From: Pelagophyceae sp. CCMP2097
Taxonomy: Eukaryota > Sar > Pelagophyceae
Assembly (NCBI GenBank): GCA_026770575.1
Contig: MU658156.1
Span: 1-11,298, forward strand
Reading direction: 5' to 3'
DNA: 11,298 nt
In this document: positions 1 to 7,152 of the stretch, piece after piece
How positions within the stretch are numbered: position 1 is the stretch's first letter
Layout: every line of letters begins with the position of its first letter
Made by a program: the position numbers and the translations under genes
Notes under the pieces: generated by a model
What the model saw: the letters and a program-made list of their open reading frames with translations, nothing else
The model's database searches: none
What the model was told of the DNA's origin: nothing

Positions 1-54
1 CCTACAAGGATAATGATCCGGTGAATCCCCTTTTGCCCCCAGCGGGTCATCGCG
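1..54. repeat. Terminal direct repeat, left copy (identical to 11245-11298)
   Basis: All 54 bases are repeated exactly at the right end of the window. The sequence lies in the gag-pro part of the retroelement, and reading frame 3 of the right end continues into the frame that opens at position 21. A matching overlap at both contig ends is what a circular molecule or a tandem unit gives after assembly. Bases 16-50 also occur inverted at 2838-2872. Confidence 0.95.
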
Positions 55-380
55 TTCAGGCGATTGCGGACGAAACGAAAATCAACCAAACGCTTTGTTG
101 GGGCTTCGCCAGGTCAAGGAAGCGCCCTTTGGGGGGTGACCGCCGCCGCGTCCACACGAACGCCAGAAACTGGATGTCCACTTTATCTTTCAAGAACGAG
201 AATGAAAATTCGAAAGACATAATCAAACAGATTGCTGCTGAAGACGAATCCGGCGTCTCGAATAAGAACTCAAAGACAACTCGATGGAAAATGACTAGAG
301 ACGACGGGCCAACCACGCACAACACGACACAGGACGCCGACGAACGCTTAAAACGACAGGAGCAAAAATCGACAAACTGA
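3..380 (+). pseudogene. Gag-protease linker of the LTR element (decayed)
   Basis: An open frame runs from the left edge to a TGA at 378-380. It is the continuation of the gag frame at the right end of the window if the ends are joined. No domain is clear. A segment around 97-135 starts with Cys-Trp-Gly and could be what is left of a CCHC zinc knuckle, but the second Cys and the His are not in place, so this is only a guess. It is rich in Arg, Lys, Thr and Asn. The next open frame begins at 436 in another phase, so a frameshift or stop separates it from the protease-like ORF. Confidence 0.45.
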
Positions 381-435
381 CCGAGGCCGCTTTCTCCCTC
401 TTAGGAACCAAAGACACAGCCACAGGGAGAGAAAG

Positions 436-1365
436 ATGAGAACACTTGCAACCTACACGGCTTGCGCTGTCGACGAACCAAAATCCGGCAAAAAGAAAAT
501 TTTGGACACTCCGGTCACCAAAACTCCATCTTTACTGAAACAAACACAGCCGGCTTACGTCAAAGGCTTTATTGGCAGCTGCCTGGTCAACACGCACATC
601 GGCATAGACGCCAACAACGCGGCCCCGTACACGATCAACTCAGAAGCCTTTTACCGACAGTACCTCGAACCAATGGGGGAAGTTTTGGAAGGGATCTCAG
701 ACCAGGGCATCAAATTAATTGGAGCTGGCTGCGACGAAATTAAGTCTCTCGGCATTATCAACGAGCTCGACGTCACCTTTGGCTCGAAGAAGCGACCCAC
801 GCCGCACATCCGGATCGTCCTTGAGGGTAACTTTTCGTGTGATACTCCCTTCAACGTCGACACCATCAGGAAACTCGGCATGGTCATCGACCACTCTGCC
901 GAAACGCCTTACATCACGATCAGGAAGCTGCATCCGGTCCTTAGGATTGAGCTCGGACAGGAAGAAATGAAGAGTGTCGCAGAGAACAACTCAACTACCA
1001 CCACTCTCCCATACCACGCGCGCAAGATCACATGCGCCACTGCAGTCGCCGACTTGAAGGAATACATCATTCCGCCTCGCACCAGCGGCTGCTCGGTCGC
1101 CCTTTCCAACGCTCCTTCGCCAAAGAAGACCGAAACGATGTCGTTGGCCACCAACCCGCCCGACGAACCCGCGGTATTCGAGGTCAACATAAACATCCCG
1201 CCGGCGGCTGTCTCGGCCAAAAAGTCCGACTCAACTTCAAACACAAAAAACTTTCTCCAGCAAAATACGGCCGGCACCTCCTTTTGCCCCTTGCACTGCT
1301 CAGAATCACGACGATCCTCGCCTGCTGGCATTGCTTGGTTTACCAGGACGCCCCTCGTGATTTAG
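436..1365 (+). pseudogene. Retropepsin-like protease region of an LTR retrotransposon (309 codons)
   Basis: This is the longest clean frame on the left arm, opening at ATG 436. Residues about 45-165 have the layout of a retroviral-type aspartic protease: a hydrophobic strand leading to an Asp (GIDANNAAPYTI, near residue 58), then a long middle section, then VDTIRKLGMVIDHS near residues 141-154. The last piece matches the usual end of retropepsins (LG.D.LRK.G.VIDY). The canonical D-T/S-G triad is absent; the Asp is followed by Ala-Asn-Asn, so activity is doubtful. The C-terminal 140 residues are low in recognisable features. In a normal Ty3/gypsy polyprotein the reverse transcriptase would follow, but the frame stops at 1363-1365 and an RNase H remnant begins only 54 bases later. 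Start choice is weak, as such proteins are normally released from a polyprotein. The family call is inferred from the second motif and from context. Confidence 0.55.
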
Positions 1366-1418
1366 CTTTTCCCCACGACGACCAACCACGCACGTCAGCA
1401 GAAAATTGGGATTTTTAG

Positions 1419-1577
1419 ACCATCAAAATCACTCCGACGGACAGACTGGTTCCGTTCTACTTAGACGCAGACGCTTCGAAGGTCGGATTTGATGCCACTC
1501 TCCGTCAAAAGGGCGGAGGTGACGACCCGATCCAAATTTGCGCTCACCACGCACGATGGAGACTCAAACTTTCATAA
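1419..1577 (+). pseudogene. RNase H domain remnant of pol
   Basis: A 52-codon frame bounded by TAG 1416-1418 and TAA 1575-1577 reads PFYLDADASKVGFDATLRQ, which matches the first strand and catalytic Asp of the RNase H domain of LTR-retrotransposon pol (usual pattern: TDAS..G.GA.L.Q). A Gly-rich turn and a PIQI strand follow, as in that family, then the frame breaks. The rest of RNase H is not recognisable. No reverse transcriptase lies between this and the protease-like ORF, so the RT core has been lost by deletion. Identification rests on one motif plus position between protease and integrase tail. Confidence 0.6.
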
Positions 1578-1630
1578 TACGACTTCAAGGTACACCACGC
1601 TACGCTTCCTACAGCAGGCGCTTTATCTAG

Positions 1631-2719
1631 AAAGACAGTCCCGATCCTGACATCGACAAATTGAACGTCGGCGTCATCAAAGAAAACGCACCAGAAGAGG
1701 CCTTAGCAGCGCTGAAATTCGTTCATCTGTTACCAACCATGGTGGAAAATTTAGGCCACCCTCTCGATCCGCCTCTTCAAAACATTTCCAACTGCCTACG
1801 CGAGCACGCTAAATGGAAGACGTGACGCGCAGCCGACAAGCTACCGCCGGAGTACTTTAAAGGAGGCCACGTGCTGCTTCATCAGAGGGTGACTGTTTCA
1901 GGTATCATCACCAAACTCATCGGTCCGTATTGCGGCTCGTACCTCATCATCGGCCCACACATCAACACTGAAAGGACAATCTCTCCGAACGTCTTCGACC
2001 TTCGTCACATTCGAACCGGAGATACCAAATCGGGCATTACGGCCTTGCGACTACGGAAGCACCGGCCAGGTGGTGAATTCTCGTCGATGGATTTCAAAGA
2101 CTCAACGCAGACAACCACCGAACATCCCACTGCACCATCGAAGAAATCCGACAACATCCTAACTGTTATAGCCCCACTGCCGTCGAGCTTGGACGACCTC
2201 AACTTTGGAGACAATGTTATTTATACGACCGGAAGAGCTCGCAAAGATTGGCAAGTCGGGAAACTACTCGCAATCGACGAAGACAAGCAAACAATTCACG
2301 TGCATTCATGGAACGGCTATTCAGACAACATCAAGACTCGCGCCTATAACCAGGCGCTTCTCGACCCCAAAGACGACAAGAAATTACATACTATGACCCC
2401 AGCACGAACCCATCGCGAAGTAACGGCGATAGTTCACCTGAACAAGATCGTCCACTCAACGTCCTCGCTATTGAAAGGAGGACCACTTCCCCAATCTGTT
2501 CTGCAGCAGCTTGTCAAGGAAAAGCGCGTCGTGGCAACCATCACAGATGCAAACTCTCCAGGCCTAACCAAAGCAGCATCCACCAACGGCTTCAAGATCA
2601 ACGTAAGCAAGTCGTGGATCGACATCCACCAGCGGCCGTCGAGCCTGATAATGTGCCAGACCCTCGCGTTGCACATGCAGCAAAAGGTCGAACTGAACAT
2701 CACGACGTACGGCTGCTAA
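1631..2719 (+). pseudogene. Integrase C-terminal part plus SH3/chromo-like extension of pol
   Basis: One frame runs from 1631 to TAA 2717-2719 with a single in-frame stop (TGA 1823-1825); the clean part opens at GTG 1871. Codons just after the stop give PPEYFKGGHVLLHQRV, then a GPYCGSYLI strand, VFDLRHIRTGD and ALRLRKHRPG. This is the order seen in the integrase C-terminal domain of Ty3/gypsy elements (F..GD.VL...GP..V....V.DL.TG....H.SRLR.Y). A second small module follows near 2200-2340: FGDNVIYTTGR, DWQVGKLLAIDEDKQTIHVH. Its GD.V / W.VGK.L / I.VH pattern suggests an SH3, Tudor or chromo barrel, often used for target choice; that role is inference. The HHCC zinc finger and the DDE core are absent. 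The stop codon lies 34 bases before the LTR. Confidence 0.7.
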
Positions 2720-2742
2720 CGCGGCGAGGCCTCTCTTCTTCT

Positions 2743-2752
2743 GAAGGGCGGG
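2743..2752 (+). promoter_or_regulatory. Candidate polypurine tract for plus-strand priming
   Basis: Nine of ten bases are purine (gaagggcggg), and the tract ends one base before the 3' LTR begins at 2754. This is the position where LTR retroelements prime plus-strand DNA synthesis. One C interrupts the run. Confidence 0.5.
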
Positions 2753-2809
2753 TTGGTACGTTCCGTACCCGACTTTCTAGATCCCTTACCCTGATTACCT
2801 AGTATACCC

Positions 2810-2817
2810 TATTTATA
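2810..2817 (+). promoter_or_regulatory. TATA-like box in the 3' LTR
   Basis: TATTTATA stands where the 5' LTR has TATATATA (9589-9596), about 57 bases into the LTR. The one-base change weakens the match to a pol II TATA box. Confidence 0.45.
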
Positions 2818-2827
2818 GTGGCCACCC

Positions 2828-2877
2828 TTTGCCCGCAATGACCCGCTGGGGGCAAAAGGGGATTCACCGGATAAACG
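2828..2877. repeat. 50-bp insertion in the 3' LTR carrying an inverted copy of internal element sequence
   Basis: The 5' LTR lacks these bases: there the ccaccc before and the gtgcc after are directly joined. Positions 2838-2872 are the exact reverse complement of 16-50, the gag-pro part of the same element. The match extends to 37 of 38 bases (2835-2872) if one mismatch is allowed. The first bases (tttgccc) together with the adjoining ccc can fold back on ggggcaaaaggg, so the insertion sits in an imperfect palindrome. Confidence 0.85.
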
Positions 2878-3099
2878 GTGCCAGCCGCCCTCCGGCGGCT
2901 GCGCCAGCCACCCCCGCAACGGCTCCATCCTGCCGTATCCTTCTTCAGCGGCCTCATTGAACCCCTTCTTCAACATCATCCTCAACTTGAGCTCAAACCT
3001 CAATGCCGAAACTCAGAATATACCCATCCCGAATTCTGTTACCTAACTATTACCACGCCTGCACTGCGCCGTCTCAAAGTATAGAGACGCAGCGTAACA

Positions 3100-3225
3100 G
3101 GCGCTTCAGACGAGCCAAAACTGACGTTTGGATTTCCAGTTTGAGCGTTCTTAACTGGCAGTTTCTATGGGATCGGGCACCATGAGACTCAGCGCGACGT
3201 CCTCTACCACACCCCCAACAGGAGC
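3100..3225 (+). repeat. Repeat R, copy 2, right part (split by the LTR element)
   Basis: Starting with GGCG directly after the 3' LTR, this aligns with 5290-5402: gcgctt-agacgagccaaa, then ctagtttgagcgtt-type sequence, then cacccccaacaggagca. The alignment is gapped but easy to follow. The left part of the same copy lies at 9076-9532. The nature of R is unknown; it could be an older solo LTR or another dispersed repeat. Confidence 0.8.
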
Positions 3226-3703
3226 AAACCAGCCCCCGACGAATGCTGCAATTGACAGAAGGTCCTTGGGGTTATAAGCGACCCCCCTTGTGCGGTATAG
3301 ATGGATTTCAAGCTCCTCTCGAGGCTCCTTGTCACTGCACGTGCCGGCCAAGGGGGTTAGGATCCCCTCGGAAATGGAATTCCTCGGGGAATCCGCTCAG
3401 TCAGTCAGTCAGTGATTATCCTTTCATAAAACTTGAAGCTAGGCTGCCCACGATTGACGCTCTTTTCATTGAACGCGATGGACCGGTGACGCGAAGAATC
3501 CGGGGCGGTGGTGGGTCGGCCGGAGTGTCTTTGGTGGTGTTGATGTGTTGACGCGCGTGTTGGCGTGTGCGCCGCTGTTGTGCCATCGTCCGTGCCGGTG
3601 CGCGCCGGTGCGCACCGGCGCTCCCGCGACCTCCCGCGCCGGAGCGCGCCGGCGCCGCACCCCTCGCCGGCGACGTCGTCGGCGGCTCGGCGCGCCGTGC
3701 CGA
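3226..3703. other. Unassigned stretch with short repeats and GC-rich low complexity
   Basis: I see no gene. The part 3226-3396 has no recognisable feature. The tetranucleotide TCAG is repeated four times near 3397-3412. From about 3540 to 3700 the sequence is very rich in CG, giving long Arg/Ala-rich open frames on both strands (for example 3405-3836 and 3466-3972 on the minus strand) that look like composition artefacts. Confidence 0.6.
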
Positions 3704-3850
3704 TCAGAGGTCGATATCTTTGACGATGCCGCGCCACCTGTTGCGGTCCTGGGCGATCTCGCACCATTGCGCATAATCCTCCGGCACGAGGCAGCGGCGC
3801 AGGCAATTCTGCGCGTGCGTGCCGTAGTGGAGGCACCCGACCCGCGGCCG
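3704..3850 (-). pseudogene. Possible C-terminal fragment of a non-LTR (LINE-type) reverse transcriptase ORF
   Basis: Read on the minus strand, the frame ending at TGA (3704-3706) gives GCLHYGTHAQNCLRRC followed by EDYAQWCEIAQDRNRWRGIV and a short tail. The pattern A-x-D-R-x-x-W-R-x-x-V just before a stop is a common ending of LINE-type reverse transcriptase proteins, and a Cys/His-rich stretch before it also fits. Only about 48 codons can be followed; upstream the sequence turns into Arg-rich frames in another phase. No RT core motif is present. This is recognition by one short pattern and needs a profile search. It may instead be chance coding potential in GC-rich DNA. Confidence 0.33.
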
Positions 3851-4491
3851 CGCTGGGCTCGCACCCAGCCCGTGAGGAATCCGCTGGAAGCGGATATTCT
3901 TCGGCGATACGCCACGATGTTTTTGCCAGAATTTACAATTTTCAAAAGGTCATGGTTCCAATTCTTTTCCAAACTTAAATTCTTTTAAAGGGCTATGGTC
4001 GTCGTTCATCCAATCCCCGAAAGGTTCTGAATCGATGCTGAATCGATCCAACACACTACCAGCTTAGATCGGTAGTTTAAACTCATCTTAAAACTTGAAC
4101 TTTCATGCCTCCGTGTGCCTATCGTATGACACCCGGTGTGTGTTTATTGTACAGTCTGGGTCTGAGTCAAATCGTCCTAATTGAGACAAGGAAAGCTGCG
4201 AGCAAGATATAGTTTGAGTCGCAACAAATCTAGCCGTCGCACCACTTGTCGTGATCCGACTCGGCGCGCACGGGGCCGTCTCGAAGCACATCGCGGGCCG
4301 GCGGTTCGGCCATTTTTTTTTGTCGTCCTTTTTTTGAGAACAGGCGCCCATTTTTGAGGAACCACATCATCATAATAATACTGTTACATGGCTTTTGTGG
4401 GGAATTTCGGTCTGGAATTTCAAGAAATTACAGGGCAGGCAGACCGCGTGAACGACGCCGGTTTCTTGAAAGCCCAAGGTGTCTATCGGAT
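3851..4491. other. Unassigned intergenic stretch with small inverted repeats
   Basis: No supported gene. Small perfect inverted repeats occur at 3852-3857/3864-3869 (gctggg..cccagc), 3879-3893 (tccgct gga agcgga) and 4055-4060/4071-4076 (actacc..ggtagt). A nine-base direct repeat, tgaatcgat, is at 4028-4036 and 4039-4047. T-runs at 4313-4321 and 4329-4335 make the 4103-4365 minus frames Lys-rich and unconvincing. Confidence 0.6.
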
Positions 4492-4560
4492 GGGCCTCGC
4501 CTCCCCAAGCGACGAGGCCCTTCGGGTTCTAAGGAACCGCCCACCTCGAGACGAACGAGG
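4492..4560. other. Cluster of three consecutive hairpins
   Basis: Three perfect stems follow one another in 69 bases: gggcctcg (4492-4499) with cgaggccc (4513-4520), ggttc (4525-4529) with gaacc (4534-4538) around the 4-nt loop taag, and cctcg (4544-4548) with cgagg (4556-4560). This could be part of a structured RNA or simply GC-rich chance. I do not match it to any known RNA family. Confidence 0.45.
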
Positions 4561-4930
4561 TCCCTGAAGCTCCCTTCGGCCTGCGGACTAGCAAGTCTGA
4601 ACTTCAATGATAACGGCCCTCACTTGCAATCCTTGTATCGAAAATAGCCGAAAATTGGAATCTAGTAACCGCCCGAAAACTTAATTTCAAAGATATGTTT
4701 AAATAATCGATCTTAGCTGCTAGTGTAAGCCGAGGCTGCCAGACCATAAATAAATCCATTTTATTAAGCACCCGGAGCTTAACGGATTCCCTAAAGCTTT
4801 TAACTTCCGCCCAGTGCCTTTCACGGAACTTGGTAGCCTGTAGCTAAGCTCCACGGGCAGCTTTATAGTCACAGACGGGGGCGTTCGAAAGAGAAGGTTA
4901 AGGAACATACAAACCCGTCACCCGTCACCA
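4561..4930. other. Unassigned stretch
   Basis: No gene is supported. A 62-codon minus-strand frame (4720-4908) has an ordinary composition but no motif I recognise and no neighbour to support it. A short tandem acccgtc repeat occurs at about 4914-4927, just before repeat R. Confidence 0.55.
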
Positions 4931-5402
4931 TATTGGCGATAAAGCCGGTCTCAAGTGGCGTGAAGTTTGGCTATCGTGGGCTATGTACAAAGGGGTTGTG
5001 GTCGCTATGGCCCCCATGCCCCTCGGGTTGTCCGTGAATGATCAGCCTCGAGGAAGGCGCCCTGCAGTGGCGTGAACAAGCGCCCCCTCAATAGCCTGGA
5101 CTTTATAAAATTTTTGAGCGCCTTCTTAACTAAGTCTTGATGTGGATGTGGATTTTGCCTTCTTATCGTGATATTTTACGACCATGTGCCAACTGCAGGA
5201 TTGGAAGCACGGAAATTCTGCTCTATGTGATAGGGCGGGTCCATGCGCACTCGCGTGGCGTAGGCCCGTACCGTACGAGCGCCGCGAGTGGCGCTTTAGA
5301 CGAGCCAAACTGGCGTTTGAACTTCTAGTTTGAGCGTTTTTGACAGAGGGCTTTTGTGGTACAGGGCATTTCGGGACTCTATCACCCCCAACAGGAGCAT
5401 AA
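4931..5402 (+). repeat. Repeat R, copy 1, uninterrupted (about 470 bp)
   Basis: The stretch aligns, with gaps and moderate divergence, to 9092-9532 and then continues into sequence matching 3100-3225. Clear shared blocks are ggcgataa-gccggtctcaagtgg, gaatgatcagcctcgagga, ttatcgtgata-tttac, and cgcgag-ggcgctt-agacgagcc. At the point where copy 2 is split by the LTR element, this copy has a single GGCG (5290-5293). It therefore shows the pre-insertion state. I find no coding frame shared by both copies. Confidence 0.82.
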
Positions 5403-5453
5403 CCTGGTCGGTGGGTTCCCCAACAGTAGCATAACCCTGGTCGGTGGGTTCCG
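5389..5453 (+). repeat. Tandem duplication, two units of 32-33 bp
   Basis: Units 5389-5420 and 5421-5453 share caacag-agcataacc, ggtcggtgggttcc, with one substitution and one inserted base. The first unit begins inside the end of repeat R. A single partial unit (caacaggagcaaacc) is seen at about 3213-3227 after R copy 2. Confidence 0.85.
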
Positions 5454-6016
5454 CACGTTGGGCGAAGACCGAGCGACCAGGCGCTCCAGCGTCGCCACCC
5501 CCCAAACCCCCAAGCATCCACGGGATTGGCGCCCAGCCACCCAGGCGCCGGCGGCAGGCCAGGAGGTCGCGGTCGGCGGTCCATACTCGGCATGCTCTCG
5601 AGCGCGGCCCTGGAAGCAGCCATCGAGGCGCTGCGAGAAGAAGGCGCGTTGCTGCCAGAAGCCAGCTTTTCGCCGGCGGTGGCGTCTCTGCAGTGTGCAA
5701 ATCTCGGTGGGTGTGCTGCGTGAGGACCACGCGGCGGTGCCGGGCGTGTACCGACTGTGTCGGCAGCTGTTCAAGATAGAACGATCCGCTTCGCCGGAAA
5801 CCTTCGGCGTCCTCACCAAAGCCAACCCTCAAGCTTTTGTCATCAGACGATAGGAGGGACCTCGGCTCGTCGCGCTTCCGCCAAAGCTCCCCATAGGGTG
5901 CCTTGTGTCCGACCCGACAGACGCCTCGCCGGCCTCTGCGCTCGGCGCGGGGGAAACGCGGAGACGGCCCAAAAAGGTTCGACCCGAAGCTCGCGCCGCC
6001 AATTGGCACCGCAGGC
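5454..6016. other. Unassigned GC-rich stretch, possible decayed coding
   Basis: Several long frames overlap on both strands here (for example 5296-6048 minus, 5356-5853 plus), the usual sign of GC bias. On the plus strand, a frame near 5590-5690 reads LSSAALEAAIEALREEGALL and a neighbouring phase near 5700-5853 reads ISVGVLREDHAAVPGVYRLC. Both look protein-like, so a frameshifted gene remnant is possible. I do not recognise it. Confidence 0.4.
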
Positions 6017-6088
6017 AAAAAGAAGTTGGCTCGAACCCGGAATCTCATGATTCGCAGTCAAGCTCCTTGTCCATTCGGCCACGCTCGC
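6017..6088 (-). pseudogene. tRNA-Arg pseudogene (anticodon position GCG)
   Basis: The 5' two-thirds match the tRNA-Arg(ACG) gene at 7506-7578: GCGAGCGTGGCC start, D-arm AATGGA-AAGG, loop CTGCGAA and an intact gattccgggttcgag run. Two features show that it is dead. The 3' T-stem and acceptor strand are replaced by unrelated sequence (CCGGG faces CAACT), and the anticodon stem has a T:T mismatch. Position 34 is G, not A. It lies 425 bases beyond the last intact gene of the array, in the same orientation. Confidence 0.85.
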
Positions 6089-6507
6089 TTATGAATTGCT
6101 TGGCATTGAGTCAGGTATTTATGTGTATTAATAGCTCGGTAATAGGGGGAAAGTAGCATTGAAGGTTATAACTGAGAATTCTGGCCGAAAGAAAAAGACG
6201 CAGGGGACCTCCTCGAGAAAGTCATTTTTCCCTCTGTTCCGGGAGAGGATTTGTTTCGTAACGAACCCATGTCGGTAGTCGCGGTCGTCGCGGGTAAAGG
6301 GGGGATCGTTCCTAAAACAAAAAGTAAAAAGATTGCACCCATCGTGTCAGATACCGCGCGTCTCCACGCGCGGGCTTCCCGGGCGTTGAACGGCTTTGAA
6401 TCGACACCTCGGGAGACAACTACCACGTTTCCCCGGGGCCGCGCCTCCGCGGAAAAGCCCTGGCTCATCATCCATGGGGAAAAGGCAAAAAGAGTGCTTT
6501 CCGACGC
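6089..6507. other. Unassigned stretch between the tRNA pseudogene and the array
   Basis: I see no tRNA, rRNA or convincing protein gene. A plus-strand frame at 6251-6610 runs into the tRNA-Gln gene and has no recognisable motif. A self-complementary patch (cgcgcgtctccacgcgcg) lies near 6355-6372. Confidence 0.6.
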
Positions 6508-6514
6508 AAAAAAA
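6508..6514 (-). terminator. Oligo-T pol III terminator after tRNA-Gln
   Basis: Seven A bases on the plus strand are a T7 run on the transcribed strand, directly at the 3' end of tRNA-Gln and so at the end of the whole array. It is the strongest terminator in the region. Confidence 0.8.
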
Positions 6515-6586
6515 GGTCTCACCGAGATTCGAACTCAGGCTGGTGGAATCAGAACCCACAGTCCTAACCAACTAGACTATGAGACC
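6514..6586 (-). tRNA. tRNA-Gln(CTG)
   Basis: Acceptor GGTCTCA pairs fully with TGAGACC. Anticodon stem GTGGG/TCCAC encloses TTCTGAT with CTG at 34-36. T-arm CTGAG-TTCGAAT-CTCGG carries the B box. The discriminator is U. No CCA is encoded. It is the last gene of the array, five bases after tRNA-Cys, and is followed by a T7 run. Confidence 0.95.
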
Positions 6587-6591
6587 GTAAG

Positions 6592-6663
6592 AGTGGAGTA
6601 CCTGGATTGAACAGGTGACCATTCGAACTGCAATCGAACGCTCTACCACTGAGCTAACCCCAC
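6592..6663 (-). tRNA. tRNA-Cys(GCA)
   Basis: Acceptor GTGGGGT/ACTCCAC pairs with one G-U. Anticodon stem TTCGA/TCGAA holds TTGCAGT, so the anticodon is GCA. T-arm is ACCTG-TTCAATC-CAGGT. The discriminator is U73, the known Cys identity base. Only five bases separate it from tRNA-Gln, too few for a terminator. Confidence 0.95.
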
Positions 6664-6684
6664 GATGTCCAACTGCGAAAGTTG

Positions 6685-6773
6685 TCCCAGCTGCCGGAAT
6701 CGAACCAGCGACCATTTGATGGTTATTGTTATTGTTCTACAGTCAAACGCTCTACCAGCTGAGCTAAGCTAGG
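6685..6773 (-). tRNA. tRNA-Tyr(GTA) with a 16-nt intron
   Basis: Acceptor CCTAGCT/AGCTGGG starts with C1:G72 and the discriminator is A73; both are eukaryotic/archaeal Tyr identity features. Anticodon stem TTTGA/TCAAA encloses CTGTAG, then a 16-nt insertion (plus-strand 6721-6736), then A38. The position, one base after the anticodon, is canonical for nuclear tRNA introns. The intron is made of repeated AACAAT-like units. Confidence 0.95.
6721..6736 (-). other. Intron of tRNA-Tyr
   Basis: Sixteen bases between position 37 and 38 of tRNA-Tyr; plus-strand ggttattgttattgtt. Its removal restores a 7-nt anticodon loop and a perfect 5-bp stem. It consists mainly of two ttattg units. Confidence 0.88.
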
Positions 6774-6788
6774 AAATTTACTCCCTGT

Positions 6789-6860
6789 AGCTCCGCCACG
6801 GGATCGAACCGTGGACCTTCTCCTTACTAGGGAGGTGCTCTACCACTGAGCTAGCGGAGC
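6789..6860 (-). tRNA. tRNA-Thr(AGT)
   Basis: Acceptor GCTCCGC/GCGGAGC is fully paired. Loop CTAGTAA gives anticodon AGT, read as inosine-34 in eukaryotes. T-arm is CACGG-TTCGATC-CCGTG. The outermost anticodon-stem pair (27:43) is C-A, a small flaw; the other four pairs are sound. The discriminator is U. Fifteen bases separate it from tRNA-Tyr. Confidence 0.93.
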
Positions 6861-6907
6861 AGGCATTTCGTGTGACCACGAAGGTACAACCCTCGCCAAG
6901 AAACCGC

Positions 6908-6911
6908 AAAA
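6908..6911 (-). terminator. T4 run downstream of tRNA-Ala(AGC)
   Basis: AAAA on the plus strand gives TTTT on the transcribed strand 26-29 bases beyond the 3' end of tRNA-Ala(AGC), inside the 76-base gap before tRNA-Thr. T4 is a minimal pol III stop and often a weak one. Confidence 0.4.
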
Positions 6912-6936
6912 TCCAACGGATCTCGGATCCTTAAAG

Positions 6937-6962
6937 TGGAGGCATCAAGAATCGAACTCGAG

Positions 6963-6993
<31 letters not shown>

Positions 6994-7009
6994 GCTGAGC
7001 TATGCCCCC
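6937..7009 (-). tRNA. tRNA-Ala(AGC)
   Basis: Acceptor GGGGGCA/TGCCTCC contains the G3:U70 wobble that defines alanine tRNA. Anticodon stem CGCGC/GCGCG holds TTAGCAT, anticodon AGC. T-arm is TCGAG-TTCGATT-CTTGA. The discriminator is A73. The 76-base gap after it is the longest in the array. Confidence 0.96.
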
Positions 7010-7055
7010 GACACAGTGTCGTGGTTTGTCCACTTAAGACGTTTTGTCCCATTGA

Positions 7056-7127
7056 TGGAGGATGCAAGAATCGAACTCGCGACCTATCGCATGCGAAGCG
7101 ATCGCTCTGCCCCTGAGCTAATCCCCC
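7056..7127 (-). tRNA. tRNA-Ala(CGC), copy 1
   Basis: Acceptor GGGGGAT/ATCCTCC has G3:U70 and discriminator A73, both Ala signatures. Anticodon stem ATCGC/GCGAT holds TTCGCAT, anticodon CGC. It differs from the gene at 7246-7317 by one base in the D-loop (plus-strand G at 7109, A at 7299). Confidence 0.95.
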
Positions 7128-7152
7128 AATACCGGGCAATACCAAGTACGAT

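Larger units (their letters stand above)
2754..3099 (+). repeat. 3' LTR of the Ty3/gypsy-like element (346 bp)
   Basis: This copy matches the LTR at 9533-9828 along its full length apart from a 50-bp insertion (2828-2877); I count about 11 substitutions in 296 aligned bases. It begins TGGTACG and ends CGTAACA. The other copy begins TGTTACG, giving the original 7-bp inverted ends with TG..CA. It follows the pol remnant and a purine tract, which makes it the 3' LTR. Inside are a TATA-like box (2810-2817), a GC-rich hairpin (2883-2889 with 2894-2900) and a small hairpin near the end (3071-3075 with 3084-3088). The flanking GGCG at 3100-3103 matches the four bases before the other LTR. Confidence 0.93.

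Noticed and set aside
11..30. Resemblance of aatgatccggtga to an Illumina P5 adapter start
   Set aside because: Only scattered bases agree and the sequence continues in a coding frame of the retroelement.
3466..3988. Arg-rich long frames on both strands
   Set aside because: Low-complexity CG-rich sequence gives open frames in several phases; no motif apart from the short possible LINE tail in another frame.
5126..5623. 165-codon minus-strand open frame
   Set aside because: It covers repeat R and the tandem duplication; the repeated peptide comes from the DNA repeat and the frame is not conserved in R copy 2.
5296..6048. 250-codon minus-strand open frame
   Set aside because: It overlaps several other long frames, crosses repeat R and a tandem duplication, is biased in Arg/Gly/Pro/Ala, and shows no domain; it fits GC-driven chance.
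6353..6425. Possible further tRNA on the minus strand (contains gtcgattcaaa)
   Set aside because: The B-box-like piece has no matching T-stem, and no acceptor or anticodon stem can be formed around it.
6251..6610. 119-codon plus-strand frame upstream of the array
   Set aside because: It runs through the tRNA-Gln gene on the other strand and has no recognised motif.
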